Shown: one piece after another, positions 39,344-48,480 of the stretch
How positions within the stretch are numbered: the first letter of the stretch is position 1
Layout: each line of letters opens with the position of its first letter
The notes under the pieces: model-generated
Seen by the model: only the letters and a program-made list of their open reading frames with translations
Told to the model about the DNA's origin: nothing
Databases searched by the model: none
Position numbers and translations under genes: made by a program
Source: Brevibacillus brevis
Lineage (GTDB): Bacteria; Bacillota; Bacilli; Brevibacillales; Brevibacillaceae
Assembly: GCF_001039275.2 (NCBI RefSeq)
Contig: NZ_CP030117.1
Location: forward strand, 1,819,501-1,883,500
Length of the DNA: 64,000 nt
Reading direction: 5' to 3'

Positions 39344-40276
39344 TTACCTCGCCACAATCCCTCCAGGCACCTCCAAATACTCCCTCTTCTCCACGAACAA
39401 CGGCTCTACAATCCCAAACTCATCCTTCAACTGCTTCATTTTCTCCCGAGCCTCAGATTCCGTACGATAATACCCTGCCTCAACAAAGTATCCACCTTGG
39501 TTGTCCTTCAAAACTCGCATATTGTCCGCGACCAACAGAGATTCCTCCATAGCCCCGAGCGTCTCTCCATACGGCACGGAAGCGGTCCGCACCGAGTACA
39601 CAGGCTGCTGCTTTTCTGGCGTCACTTCTTTTGGCGAAATCGTAATCACAATCTGTGCCGGTTCCTTATACTCTTTCACCTCATAAGCAATCGCTTCCTT
39701 AAAGGTCACATTAAACCGCACGAGAGAATCGTCCAATGAAATAATCTCGTAGGCATCTTCGATATACGGACTTTGCTTCAATGTCTCGAAATCTTTGACA
39801 GCCGAAAATCTTCTCGCACCACCAACAGCAAACGTCATCGTATTCGGGTATTCAGTAAAACTCACGTGGAAGGAGCTGGCGTTCTGCTGTACCTCATTAT
39901 CCTGGGTAAAGTTCAAGATGATGTTTTCCTGGTCTCCTTGCTTCTGGACTGTAATGAAGCTAACATCTACGGCATCCTGAGGAGTACCGCCGCCTGCATT
40001 GCCTTTATTGAATTGCAATATTTTCACCAGCTTGCCGAGACCAGGAACGTTTTCCAAAGCACTTGCAAAAGCGGGCATCGTGTTCACGCTGACCGTGAAA
40101 AGAACAAAGACAGTAGCTGCGCTTACGCCAGCGTGCTTCAACCAACGGGTTCTTGCTTTCGCGCGTTTTCGATGAAGCTTCCCGCGATCGATGGCTTGCT
40201 GGGTGACTGCCGCCAACTCTTCGGGAATTTCAATATCGTGATAGGCTTGTTTGTAATCGTCCAACTTTTTATCCAA
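39344..40276 (-). CDS. Probable anti-sigma factor with one membrane span (DUF4179-like)
   Basis: This 310-residue protein has a cytoplasmic N-terminus (DKKLDDYKQAYHDIEIPEE) rich in charged residues and one membrane span at about residues 45-70 (AGVSAATVFVLFTVSV). A large outer domain follows. The C-terminus reads YFVEAGYYRTESEAREKMKQ, a SPOR-like stretch. Its start is within the sigma gene's end: a TTG at 40276 lies 10 bases after GGGGAG and overlaps the sigma stop by 8 bases. GTG at 40285 and TTG at 40294 are alternatives. Gene order sigma then anti-sigma is typical of membrane-stress ECF systems. Confidence 0.75.
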   Translation of the reverse strand: MDKKLDDYKQAYHDIEIPEELAAVTQQAIDRGKLHRKRAKARTRWLKHAGVSAATVFVLFTVSVNTMPAFASALENVPGLGKLVKILQFNKGNAGGGTPQDAVDVSFITVQKQGDQENIILNFTQDNEVQQNASSFHVSFTEYPNTMTFAVGGARRFSAVKDFETLKQSPYIEDAYEIISLDDSLVRFNVTFKEAIAYEVKEYKEPAQIVITISPKEVTPEKQQPVYSVRTASVPYGETLGAMEESLLVADNMRVLKDNQGGYFVEAGYYRTESEAREKMKQLKDEFGIVEPLFVEKREYLEVPGGIVAR

Positions 40277-40787
40277 GAGATTCACGCTCCCCAATGTTCA
40301 CTTTCAATTTCTCCAGCCCGCGGTAAATGATCGACTTTACGGAACTGAGGGGTATGTCTAGCACATCGGCAATGTCCTTGATGGGCATGTCTTCGAAATA
40401 TCTCAGCATAATGACCGTTCGGGATTTTTCATCGAGTTGGCCCAAGGCATCATGCAAGTCGATGACATCTTCCCGCGGTTTCTGCTCGTAGCTTCCTTCA
40501 TGCTCTTTATCCATATAAACGACTTTTTTTGCTTTGCGAATGTGATCCAATGCGCAGTTGACGGCGATTTTGGTCAGCCACGTTTGAAAATATTGCGGCT
40601 GCTTTAATTTGTGTACAGAGATGAAGGCGCGGTAGACAGTTTCCTGTACGATTTCCAGTGCGTCTTCCTTGTTTCGTACATAAGTAAAAGCCATGCGATA
40701 TATTTTTTCTCTATTCTCTTGGATCAGAAGCGTAAAGCTGTCTTCATCACCGGAAATGGCTCTCTGTGCCAGTTCAGTTTGATTCAC
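40269..40787 (-). CDS. ECF-type RNA polymerase sigma factor
   Basis: This 172-residue protein has region 2 (MAFTYVRNKEDALEIVQETV) and region 4 (VIMLRYFEDMPIKDIADVLD and LSSVKSIIYRGLEKLK), with FQTWLTKIAVNCALDHIRK between. It belongs with extracytoplasmic-function factors of the SigV/SigW kind. The GTG at 40787 is chosen because the GGAGGGTG site precedes it by 9 bases; upstream codons to 40862 are unlike the family. It is followed by its overlapping anti-sigma partner. Confidence 0.88.
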   Translation of the reverse strand: MNQTELAQRAISGDEDSFTLLIQENREKIYRMAFTYVRNKEDALEIVQETVYRAFISVHKLKQPQYFQTWLTKIAVNCALDHIRKAKKVVYMDKEHEGSYEQKPREDVIDLHDALGQLDEKSRTVIMLRYFEDMPIKDIADVLDIPLSSVKSIIYRGLEKLKVNIGERESLG

Positions 40788-40845
40788 GATACTGCACACC
40801 CTCCTTACTGAATACGTTAGGTTCTTCCTTCTACCCGAAAATAAT

Positions 40846-40870
40846 CCCGCAGTGATAGACACACTGCGGG
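40846..40870 (-). terminator. Rho-independent terminator of the Gmad2 gene
   Basis: Nine-base-pair stem CCCGCAGTG/CACTGCGGG with a 7-base loop, followed on the minus strand by ATTATTTTC. It separates the Gmad2 gene from the sigma gene. Confidence 0.8.
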
Positions 40871-40890
40871 AGCGTAGTTCCTTTTTCTCC

Positions 40891-41640
40891 TTACTTCAAT
40901 GGAAGCACCATTTTATTTTTCATTGCGCCGCTTTCTTGATCGATTTCAAACAGTTCGAGGGTGCTTGGCTTATTTTTGGACAGATTGCTCAGCGGAATGA
41001 CAATCTCCTTGGAGAATTCACCCCATTCCGGGCCGCCTTTCGATGCTGTTCCAAAGCCTTTGGCAACGACCTGTTCGCCTTGCTTCACGGCATACTGATA
41101 GGTGCCTTCGAAAACGCTAGCTTCGCCAGATACGGTATACACGACAGACGGTGCCGCAAGCTTCAGGTTACGAAAAACTTTGGTGTTTTTTACTGTATCG
41201 GAGCTATCTAATGGAATCGAAAGCTTGTTGATGATCGCGCCGTTCTCTTGATTGATTTCAAACATCTCGAGCATCAAGGGCTCGTTTCCGATCAGCTCAC
41301 TTCTTGCAATCTTAATCGTTTGCGCAAAAGTTCCCCATTCCGGGCCACCTTTTGAAGCAGTGCCGTACCCTTTTGCCAAGACGTGCTTCCCTTGCTTGAC
41401 TGCGTATTGGTACGTTCCTTCAAAAACACTTGCTTCCCCTTTTACGGTGTACAAGAGAGCAGGCTCCGCTAGTTTGATATTCCGGAACATATTCTGCTTG
41501 GCTGCTTCGTTTGCTTTTGTTTCTTGCTGCGTGGTTGCTGGGGGAGTAGCCTGGTTAGCCCAAGTCGTGCCGAGAACTCCAGCAAAAACAGAGCAAGTCA
41601 AAATAGAAGCCGCAAATACAGTGATCGTTTTTTTATTCAT
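40891..41640 (-). CDS. Secreted protein with two Gmad2 (Ig-like) domains
   Basis: This 249-residue protein has a signal peptide (MNKKTITVFAASILTCSVFA ending near TTWA). Two tandem repeats of about 90 residues follow. Each has GEASVFEGTYQYAVKQG, then ASKGGPEWG and a final LEMFEI or LELFEI segment, matching the Gmad2 domain found beside spore germination and wall proteins. The two copies are very alike, suggesting recent duplication. AGGGAGAG precedes the ATG. It is upstream of the sigma/anti-sigma pair on the same strand and may be part of its stress response; this is inference. Confidence 0.8.
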   Translation of the reverse strand: MNKKTITVFAASILTCSVFAGVLGTTWANQATPPATTQQETKANEAAKQNMFRNIKLAEPALLYTVKGEASVFEGTYQYAVKQGKHVLAKGYGTASKGGPEWGTFAQTIKIARSELIGNEPLMLEMFEINQENGAIINKLSIPLDSSDTVKNTKVFRNLKLAAPSVVYTVSGEASVFEGTYQYAVKQGEQVVAKGFGTASKGGPEWGEFSKEIVIPLSNLSKNKPSTLELFEIDQESGAMKNKMVLPLK

Positions 41641-41811
41641 GGTGAGTCTCTCCCTTATATGGCATATGGCCGTTATGATTAATTGTTTTTTTGTTGTAGC
41701 TTCATGAAGTTTACATGGGTTAGACGGGGGAGGGAAGCAAAAAGACGCAAGAGATTTTATGGGAAAAAACGGGATCTTCTTGCTCTATTTAGCAGAATTT
41801 TTAAAATATTT

Positions 41812-41841
41812 CAGACATCGATTCGCAGATTGAGCTATACT
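41812..41841 (+). promoter_or_regulatory. Probable sigma-A promoter of the secreted cyclophilin gene
   Basis: CAGACA and TATACT are separated by 18 bases, about 40 bases before the start at 41882. Confidence 0.5.
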
Positions 41842-41881
41842 GTTTTTATGGAACAATCTTCTATTAGTGGGGGCGGAAAGA

Positions 41882-42988
41882 ATGAAGAAACTCGTTTCTC
41901 TAGCGGTCGTTGCAAGTATTGCAATTCCGTTACTGAGTCCGACTTTTGTCCAACAAGCTGCTGCAAACGCTATTCATGATTATCGTAACGAAGTCCAGGT
42001 CAACCAGTTCCGTCCACATGGGGGAGATAAGCAGGAAGTGGGTGATTTCATAGCGTCCTTGGTAAAGCAACGATCCAATCCTGCTGAGATAGCAAAGCTG
42101 GTGGCAGATGACTCCTTGACGAATTTTGCGATGAAAACCTATGTAGAAGGATTGGCGCAATACAAAAACATTCAGGTGATCGAAGCAAAAGTAGACAAGC
42201 TGTACACCGTCACGAAGGAGGACGCTTACAATAACTACCGCGCGATTGTGAAATTCAAATACGTCGGGTATACCGCAGATAACAAGGCCATTGAAAAAAC
42301 GGATTATCTCGGCTTGGCCAGACTCGGGACAGACCCGGTGAACTGGAAGGCGTGGGGCGTCATTTGGCAGGACTCTGGCATCGATGTGTCAGATGTGAAG
42401 CTGTTTCAGTTGGAGAAGCCACGCAAAGGTGAAGAAATATGCGTGATCACGACTGATGCCGGTGTGATCAAGCTGAGACTGTTCCCGAACAAAGCTCCAA
42501 AAGCAGTGGAAAACTTTAAGACTCTCTCGAAAAAAGGGCAATACAACAATATGATTTTTCACCGTGTGATCAACGATTTCATGATTCAGGCGGGAGATTT
42601 GAAAGGGCCGGACGGCAAGGAGCTGCCGAGTATTTACGGCGATTCGTTTGAAGACGAGTTTAGCCGGGATCTGTTCAACTTCAGGGGAGCGCTCAGTATG
42701 GGGAACGCTGGACCGAATACGAACAGCACGCATTTCTACATTGTACAAAGCCCGAAGGTAGATCAGGAGTACCTCGATTTGTCGGCGCTACCACTGAACG
42801 CAGAAGCGAAGTATAAAGAAATTGGCGGACGAGCTTACCTCGACAATCGCCACACTGTTTTTGGTCATGTATTTGCAGGGATGGAAGTGGTAGACAAGAT
42901 CGCTGCCCAGAAAACAGATGAGAATGCCAAACCCCTCCAAAATCCGATAAAGGTACAAAAGATCGAATTCGTCCCCTATAACGAATAA
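41882..42988 (+). CDS. Secreted peptidyl-prolyl cis-trans isomerase (cyclophilin) with an N-terminal domain
   Basis: This 368-residue protein has a signal peptide (MKKLVSLAVVASIAIPLLSP ending at QQAAA). Residues about 30-180 form an unrecognised globular region. A cyclophilin domain follows: GVIKLRLFPNKAPKAVENF, MIFHRVINDFMIQAGD, GALSMGNAGPNTNSTHFYI and HTVFGHVFAGMEVVDKI. It should catalyse proline isomerisation in exported proteins outside the membrane. The ATG at 41882 is preceded by GGGGGCGGAAAG. A terminator follows. Confidence 0.85.
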   Translation: MKKLVSLAVVASIAIPLLSPTFVQQAAANAIHDYRNEVQVNQFRPHGGDKQEVGDFIASLVKQRSNPAEIAKLVADDSLTNFAMKTYVEGLAQYKNIQVIEAKVDKLYTVTKEDAYNNYRAIVKFKYVGYTADNKAIEKTDYLGLARLGTDPVNWKAWGVIWQDSGIDVSDVKLFQLEKPRKGEEICVITTDAGVIKLRLFPNKAPKAVENFKTLSKKGQYNNMIFHRVINDFMIQAGDLKGPDGKELPSIYGDSFEDEFSRDLFNFRGALSMGNAGPNTNSTHFYIVQSPKVDQEYLDLSALPLNAEAKYKEIGGRAYLDNRHTVFGHVFAGMEVVDKIAAQKTDENAKPLQNPIKVQKIEFVPYNE

Positions 42989-43004
42989 GTTCCGCCAGCA
43001 AAGC

Positions 43005-43048
43005 AAAAACCCCCTCTCATTCCTGTCATTTGGGATGACGGGGGTTTG
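43005..43048. terminator. Hairpin terminator between the cyclophilin and superoxide dismutase genes
   Basis: CCCCC(T)CTCATTCC pairs imperfectly with GGGATGACGGGGG over a short loop, flanked by AAAA and TTTG. Confidence 0.6.
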
Positions 43049-43069
43049 TCAATGAAGGGGAGATACAAG

Positions 43070-44104
43070 TCAATAAGGCTCCCAGCGCAGTTTTCGTGCT
43101 TTCTCGAATCGCTCTTCCACATATGGCCAATTGACGATATTCCACCAGTTTTCTACATACTTGTCTCGCTGGTTTTGATACGCCAGGAAATAGGCATGCT
43201 CCCATACGTCCAGCGCCAGTAGCGGAATCACATCCCATTGTGACAGGTTCTGGTGCTTTTCGGCTGTAAGAATCTCCAGATGATGTGTTCGAGGGGACCA
43301 AACGAGGATCGCCCACCCAGGACCTTCTACCTTTTCTGCCGCCTGACTAAATTGTCTCTTAAAGGCGTCATACGATCCGAAATACCGATTGATTGCCGCT
43401 GCAAGATCACCAGAAGGTGTGCCACCGCCATTTGGACTCATGGATGGCCAAAAGATCGTATGCAAGTAATGACCGGCCCCATTAAAGGCTAGCTCGCGTT
43501 CCCAATGGCGTATGAGATCAAAGTTGCCACTTTCTCGAGCCTCTGCCAGCTTCCGTTCTGCTGTATTGAGATCGTCCACATACTTCTGGTGCAGTTTGGT
43601 GTGATGGATTTGCATGGTAGCTTCATCGATGTACGGCTCCAATGCGTTGTAGGCATAAGGAAGCGGAGGGAGGGTATGTCGGCCGACAGCTACGGGGCGT
43701 GCTGCACGGACTGGCTCGCGTGCACCGGGATAGGAAACGGGTTCTGGCACTACAGGCACTTGTACTTCTTCCACCACTGCTGGCTGTGCATTCATTGATT
43801 CCTGAACAGGTTCCTTCCCTTCTCCTGCCAAATTTTCCTCATCTTCACTCAACTGAGCCAGTCGTAAAAAGTGATGGAATTGCTCCTGCACTTGTTCTGC
43901 GCGAGTGATGAGAGCAGGTAGCTCGTCGCTTTCTAGTGTTGAACCCAGCTTGGATGCTTCCCTTCCGATCCGTGTAAATGTTTCTTCGAATTTGTGCAGA
44001 TGCCGTTCGAGTTCTCGGTTGAGGGGCTTGTGTCTTCGCAAATGCTCGATCCATTGTCGGCCCCATTGGCTCCAGTCCAGCAAATTCTTGGCTTCTTCTA
44101 CCAA
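43070..44104 (-). CDS. sodF: Fe/Mn superoxide dismutase with long N-terminal extension (SodF-like)
   Basis: This protein of 344 residues is about 140 longer than typical dismutases. The N-terminal 100 residues are charged and helical (LERHLHKFEETFTRIG), followed by a Pro/Val-rich linker. The dismutase domain begins about HTLPPLPYAYNALEPYIDEA and carries the metal ligands in IHHTKLHQKY, FNGAGHYLHT and LLALDVWEHAY. B. subtilis SodF has a similar extension. It would detoxify superoxide; the extension may place it on the wall or spore, which is inference. The start is a TTG at 44104 with AGGAGG 8 bases upstream. Confidence 0.85.
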   Translation of the reverse strand: MVEEAKNLLDWSQWGRQWIEHLRRHKPLNRELERHLHKFEETFTRIGREASKLGSTLESDELPALITRAEQVQEQFHHFLRLAQLSEDEENLAGEGKEPVQESMNAQPAVVEEVQVPVVPEPVSYPGAREPVRAARPVAVGRHTLPPLPYAYNALEPYIDEATMQIHHTKLHQKYVDDLNTAERKLAEARESGNFDLIRHWERELAFNGAGHYLHTIFWPSMSPNGGGTPSGDLAAAINRYFGSYDAFKRQFSQAAEKVEGPGWAILVWSPRTHHLEILTAEKHQNLSQWDVIPLLALDVWEHAYFLAYQNQRDKYVENWWNIVNWPYVEERFEKARKLRWEPY

Positions 44105-44274
44105 AAGATTCTCCTCCTCGTGGGCACATCATCTCTCCCCACATTATGAAAGGCGCCTAGAGAAGGTGCGACATTTGCGGAGTACAAGAAATTTCATCTC
44201 CGCATATGGTAGTAGCACAAATGTTTGAGTGGTATGCTGTACTATATTCATTTCAACAGGGGAGACACATTAGC

Positions 44275-45087
44275 ATGAGTAGAGAACGAGCGATTGCCGT
44301 TATTGATTCAGGAGTGGGAGGATTAACTGTTGCGAAGGAAGTCATGCGTCAGCTACCCGAAGAACGGATTGTTTATGTAGGCGATAATGCCCGTTGTCCG
44401 TATGGCTCCAAATCGCCGGAAGAGATTCGTGCCTACAGCTTTCAAATGATCGATTATGTGATGCGTACACCGTTAAAAGCATTGGTGATCGCCTGTAATA
44501 CTGCGACTGCTGTCGTGCTGGAGGAAGCGATGGAGGATTTGCCGCTGCCCGTCATTGGGGTGATTGAGCCAGGCGCACGTGCGGCTGTTCAAGTCACGAA
44601 AAATGGAAGGGTTGGTGTCATCGGGACGGAAACGACCATTCGTACCAAAGCGTATGAGCGTGCGCTTTTACGGATTCAACCGGATTTATACGTCGCTGGC
44701 ATGGCTTGCCCCGCATTTGTGCCACTGGTGGAGAGCCACATGGCGAACTCGGAGGAAGCAAGAAGAGTTGTAAAAGAAACGCTTGCCCCGTTCTTGCACG
44801 AAGATTTGGACACGTTAATTTTGGGCTGTACACACTATCCGTTGTTAGCACCAGTCATTTCGGAAGTGATGGGAGATCGAGTGCGCTTGATTAACTCCGC
44901 TGAAGAGACAGCGCGAGAATTGTCCCTGCAAATTGCGACGGACGCCGAAAGCAAGCAAATAGAACGCCCGGAACATCTGTTTGTGACGAGTGGGGACGCC
45001 CACACATTCCGGACCATTGCAGAAGAATGGCTGGATTGCAAAGTGAACGTCCAGCACAACTCATTGGAAAAATCCGTCCATCCCTGA
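44275..45087 (+). CDS. murI: Glutamate racemase
   Basis: This 270-residue enzyme has AIAVIDSGVGGLTVAKEVMR and the substrate loop YVGDNARCPYGSKSPEEI. The two catalytic cysteines are C74 (IACNTATAVVLEEA) and C185 (LILGCTHYPLLAPV). It makes D-glutamate for peptidoglycan. The start at 44275 follows AGGGGAG by about 10 bases; a frame opening at 44206 adds 23 non-family residues. It is first of the racE-gerM-rph order conserved in Bacillales. Confidence 0.95.
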   Translation: MSRERAIAVIDSGVGGLTVAKEVMRQLPEERIVYVGDNARCPYGSKSPEEIRAYSFQMIDYVMRTPLKALVIACNTATAVVLEEAMEDLPLPVIGVIEPGARAAVQVTKNGRVGVIGTETTIRTKAYERALLRIQPDLYVAGMACPAFVPLVESHMANSEEARRVVKETLAPFLHEDLDTLILGCTHYPLLAPVISEVMGDRVRLINSAEETARELSLQIATDAESKQIERPEHLFVTSGDAHTFRTIAEEWLDCKVNVQHNSLEKSVHP

Positions 45088-45184
45088 TGGAAGATCCTTG
45101 TCTGGCGAGACAAACTTTCAACGCATAAACCCAAGCCTAGCTCGTATACATGGTAGTACAAAGTGTCTGGAGGAGGCTGGGGAA

Positions 45185-46237
45185 ATGAAGATAAAGCACA
45201 TCGGGAAAATGACGGCCGTGCTGGGGGTTAGCGCAGTGCTTTTGTCGGGCTGCGGTCTCTTTGGCCCGGAAAAGGAAACGATTAGTATTGATGCACCGCC
45301 ACAGTCAGAGGTATCAGTTGATTTGCCAAACGGCACGCCGTCCCCGGATGCTGCAAAAGAAGGCGCACAACCGGTCGTTCAGGAGACTGGAGAGAGAATG
45401 GTATATTTGCAGGATGCTAACGGATATATCGTTCCTGTCTCGATGACTCTTCCGAAATCAGAAGGTCCTGCCAAACAAGTATTGAGCTACATGGTAAAAG
45501 GTGGTCCGGTAGAGAGCATGCTCCAGGGTGGCTTCTCCGCTGTATTGCCGAAAGGGACAGAAGTAAAAGGACTTGTCATCAAAAACGGCGTAGCCACTGT
45601 CGATTTTTCCAAAGACTTCAAAACGTACGAGGAGAAGGACGAGAAGAAAATTGTCGATGCAGTCACCAGGGCGTTGACGGAATTTAGCAACGTCAAAACT
45701 GTGCAAATTTGGGTGAACGGAACGCCGTTGACAGAAATGCCAGCAGCCAAAACACCCATAACGCTATTAGACCGGAATCAAGGAGTCAATCTCGAACTGG
45801 GCGATGGGGCGGTACCAGGAGATACCTCCAGCGTAACGGTTTATTTCCAAGGACAGTTGGATGATACACGTACGTATTATGTCCCAGTCACTCGCCTGGT
45901 TCCTGAAACGGCTGATATCGCCAAAGCAACCGTAGAAGAGTTGATCAAAGGACCGAAACAAGGATCTCAGCTCTTTAGTTCCTTGCTCCGTACGACACGT
46001 GTTCTGGATGTGAAGCAGGAAAAAGATTTGGTGACGGTCAATTTGAGCAGTGACATCCTCAAGTATGACGATGGCAAGGAAGCGAGCCCAGAAGCCCTGC
46101 AATCGCTTGTCTTGTCATTGACAGAAACGACAGGAGCCAAGCAAGTGCAGCTGCTGGTGGAAGGGAAACCGCTAGCCAGTGGCGAGTTCACCAAGCCAGT
46201 GAGCCGCCCGATTCAACTCAATCCCATACAGATGTAA
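45185..46237 (+). CDS. gerM: Spore germination lipoprotein GerM
   Basis: This 350-residue protein has a lipoprotein signal peptide with the lipobox VLLSGC. Two GerMN domains follow, each with a YFxDxxGxLxPV-type start: YLQDANGYIVPVSMTL and VYFQGQLDDTRTYYVPVTRL. Both share ATVDFSKDFKTY or LVTVNLSSDILKYDD strands. It acts in spore germination and cortex assembly on the outer face of the membrane. GGAGGAGG precedes the ATG at 45185. A terminator hairpin follows the stop. Confidence 0.92.
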   Translation: MKIKHIGKMTAVLGVSAVLLSGCGLFGPEKETISIDAPPQSEVSVDLPNGTPSPDAAKEGAQPVVQETGERMVYLQDANGYIVPVSMTLPKSEGPAKQVLSYMVKGGPVESMLQGGFSAVLPKGTEVKGLVIKNGVATVDFSKDFKTYEEKDEKKIVDAVTRALTEFSNVKTVQIWVNGTPLTEMPAAKTPITLLDRNQGVNLELGDGAVPGDTSSVTVYFQGQLDDTRTYYVPVTRLVPETADIAKATVEELIKGPKQGSQLFSSLLRTTRVLDVKQEKDLVTVNLSSDILKYDDGKEASPEALQSLVLSLTETTGAKQVQLLVEGKPLASGEFTKPVSRPIQLNPIQM

Positions 46238-46244
46238 GAAACGA

Positions 46245-46274
46245 GCCACGCCCGTATTAACGAGCGTGGCTTTT
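46245..46274. terminator. Rho-independent terminator of murI-gerM
   Basis: GCCACGC pairs with GCGTGGC across a 12-base loop, followed by TTTT. It overlaps the end of the convergent MFS gene. Confidence 0.75.
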
Positions 46275-47504
46275 GTTCGCCAATTGTACGTCGTCACTAG
46301 CGCGTACGGCCCTCCGAATAACAAGTCCAAGCACAAGCGATGGGATCGTGACAAAAAGACCTGCCACAAAGCCGACTATGCGTGGGTCTGCCATCGTCAG
46401 AATCCAACCGCCAAGGAGCATGGACAGACCGATCAGGATGTTTGAGATCGTCGCATCCAAGGCAAATACTCTGCCATGGTAGCTGGGGGTGACATGGCGC
46501 ATGATCAATGTATTCAGGCTGGCGTTCCCCATTCCTCCCGCGACGGTGGAGAGCGCAAAGAACAGTGCCGTTACATAAATCGTGGGTGAAAAGCTGGTCA
46601 ATAGCAGTGCAAATCCTTCCAAAGCGAAGCTGCTCGCAGCCACTTCGTTAAAGTATCGTTGAAAGCGCTGAGCGAGCATCCCCCCGATGATGAAGCCAAG
46701 TCCGATTGCACCATACAACAGACCAATTCCCCATTCACCGGCAGTAAACACTTGATAGGCATAGACACTGATCAGGACATTGATAATCCCCCCGCCGATT
46801 GGCCATACGGCTTTTAGCAACAAGATGGCGTACACAATCGGTGTGGATGTGATGGCGCGGATCACCTCTCCGTAGGTAGAGACTTTAGCAGCCTGACGCA
46901 GTTGCACGTTATGAACGGAATCGCCTGGGAAGGAGTGTACCTTCAGTCTAGCCAGAAACAGAGCCGATGCGAAAAAGGAGAGGGCATTGAAAAGAAAAGC
47001 GAGATCACTTCCCCAGAGTGCAACAAAAATACCGCCGATCAACGAACCGATGGCCATGACAATTCCAAAGATACTTTGATCAAGTGCGTTCGCCGTCGCC
47101 AATTCCTCAGGGTCAACGATTTTGGGGAGCAGGGACATTCGAGCCGGATTGTAGAGCGACGAAAAGGCAACCAACAAGAACGTCCCCGCATAGACGATCC
47201 ACAAATCTGACTTTTCTGACACGAACAGAAATGAAAGAGCAATGAATCCGCGAACGAGATCACAGGCGACCATCACTTTTTTTCGATCAAAACGGTCTGC
47301 CATTAGACCACCAAGCGGACCAAAAATCAAGTGAGGCAGCGTACGTAGTGCGAGGGTAATGCCCACAGCGATAGCTGTTCCCGTTATTTCGAGCAGCAAG
47401 GCGAGCACAGCAACGCTGTTAAACCAATCTCCGATTCCGCTTAAGAAATTGGCCGTTAAAAGACACCGTAAATTCGGCTTTTTCAAGAGAAACAGGAAGC
47501 TCAT
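46257..47504 (-). CDS. MFS transporter
   Basis: This protein of 415 residues has about 12 membrane helices. The N-terminal half has LTANFLSGIGDWFNSVAVL and the family loop GPLGGLMADRFDRKKVM. The central loop RLKVHSFPGDSV lies between the two six-helix bundles. The sequence looks like MFS_3-type drug or macrolide exporters. The start is ATG 47504 with AGGTGA 8 bases upstream; a GTG at 47516 has no good site. It interrupts the usual gerM-rph adjacency, so it is a lineage-specific insertion; its substrate is unknown. Confidence 0.85.
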   Translation of the reverse strand: MSFLFLLKKPNLRCLLTANFLSGIGDWFNSVAVLALLLEITGTAIAVGITLALRTLPHLIFGPLGGLMADRFDRKKVMVACDLVRGFIALSFLFVSEKSDLWIVYAGTFLLVAFSSLYNPARMSLLPKIVDPEELATANALDQSIFGIVMAIGSLIGGIFVALWGSDLAFLFNALSFFASALFLARLKVHSFPGDSVHNVQLRQAAKVSTYGEVIRAITSTPIVYAILLLKAVWPIGGGIINVLISVYAYQVFTAGEWGIGLLYGAIGLGFIIGGMLAQRFQRYFNEVAASSFALEGFALLLTSFSPTIYVTALFFALSTVAGGMGNASLNTLIMRHVTPSYHGRVFALDATISNILIGLSMLLGGWILTMADPRIVGFVAGLFVTIPSLVLGLVIRRAVRASDDVQLANKSHAR

Positions 47505-47671
47505 AAGAAGATTCACCTACCATCAAATTAATCAAATATCTAATTAGATGATATTTAAATTTATTGATGGACGCAAGTAATTTTTGTATGAGGGAGGAAG
47601 TGACAAGAATATTTGCAATTGACGTAAATAAGGAAGAGGCGTTTGTGCAGTGGCAGATCGTTTCCTGCCTC

Positions 47672-47680
47672 TGGTATAAT
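47672..47680 (+). promoter_or_regulatory. Extended -10 promoter of rph
   Basis: TGGTATAAT has the TGnTATAAT form, 39 bases before the rph start; a good -35 at the usual distance is not seen. Confidence 0.5.
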
Positions 47681-47718
47681 GAGCGGAGTGTAACAAAGCG
47701 ATTTAGGAGGAACTTGGA

Positions 47719-48480
47719 ATGAGAGTGGATGGCCGTGCCCATGATCAATTGCGCCCTGTAACGATTACGCGCAATTACATTAAACACGCAGAAGGATCGT
47801 GCCTGATTGAAGTCGGAGACACAAAGGTGATTTGTACGGCGACTTTGGAGGACCGGGTACCGCCTTTTATGCGTGGTGGCGGGAAGGGCTGGATCACAGC
47901 CGAGTATTCCATGCTTCCCCGAGCAACAGCGACCCGCAACGCGCGTGAGTCGTCCAAAGGAAAAGTCGGCGGACGAACAATGGAAATTCAGCGTCTGATC
48001 GGACGTGCTCTGCGCTCCGTTGTGAACCTGGAAGCAATGGGTGAACGCACCATTTGGTTGGATTGCGATGTCATTCAGGCAGACGGAGGTACACGGACAG
48101 CTTCGATTACTGGAGCCTTCGTAGCAATGGTAGACGCGATGCAAAAGCTGGTGGATAGTGGCACCTGGAAACAGTTGCCGCTCAACGACTTCCTGGCAGC
48201 CACCTCCGTAGGAGTAGTCGGCGAGGAAGCAGTGCTCGATCTCAACTACAAAGAAGATTCTACAGCGATTGTCGACATGAATGTCGTTATGACGGGAAAA
48301 GGAAAGTTCGTCGAGCTGCAAGGAACAGGGGAGGATGCTCCGTTTTCACCTGAACAGCTACAAGAAATGATTGCCCTTGCAAAAGTCGGCATTGACAACT
48401 TGATTAACAGTCAAAAAGAGGCGCTCGCAGATGTTACGCTCTCTTTTGCACAATCAGTAGCGGAGGAAAGTCATGCCTAA
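47719..48480 (+). CDS. rph: Ribonuclease PH
   Basis: This 253-residue phosphorolytic exoribonuclease begins [18 protein letters not shown]. It has [38 protein letters not shown], the active-site [19 protein letters not shown] and [20 protein letters not shown]. It trims tRNA 3' ends using phosphate. GGAGGAA precedes the ATG. It overlaps rdgB by 8 bases in the conserved rph-rdgB-ysnB arrangement. Confidence 0.96.
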   Translation: MRVDGRAHDQLRPVTITRNYIKHAEGSCLIEVGDTKVICTATLEDRVPPFMRGGGKGWITAEYSMLPRATATRNARESSKGKVGGRTMEIQRLIGRALRSVVNLEAMGERTIWLDCDVIQADGGTRTASITGAFVAMVDAMQKLVDSGTWKQLPLNDFLAATSVGVVGEEAVLDLNYKEDSTAIVDMNVVMTGKGKFVELQGTGEDAPFSPEQLQEMIALAKVGIDNLINSQKEALADVTLSFAQSVAEESHA

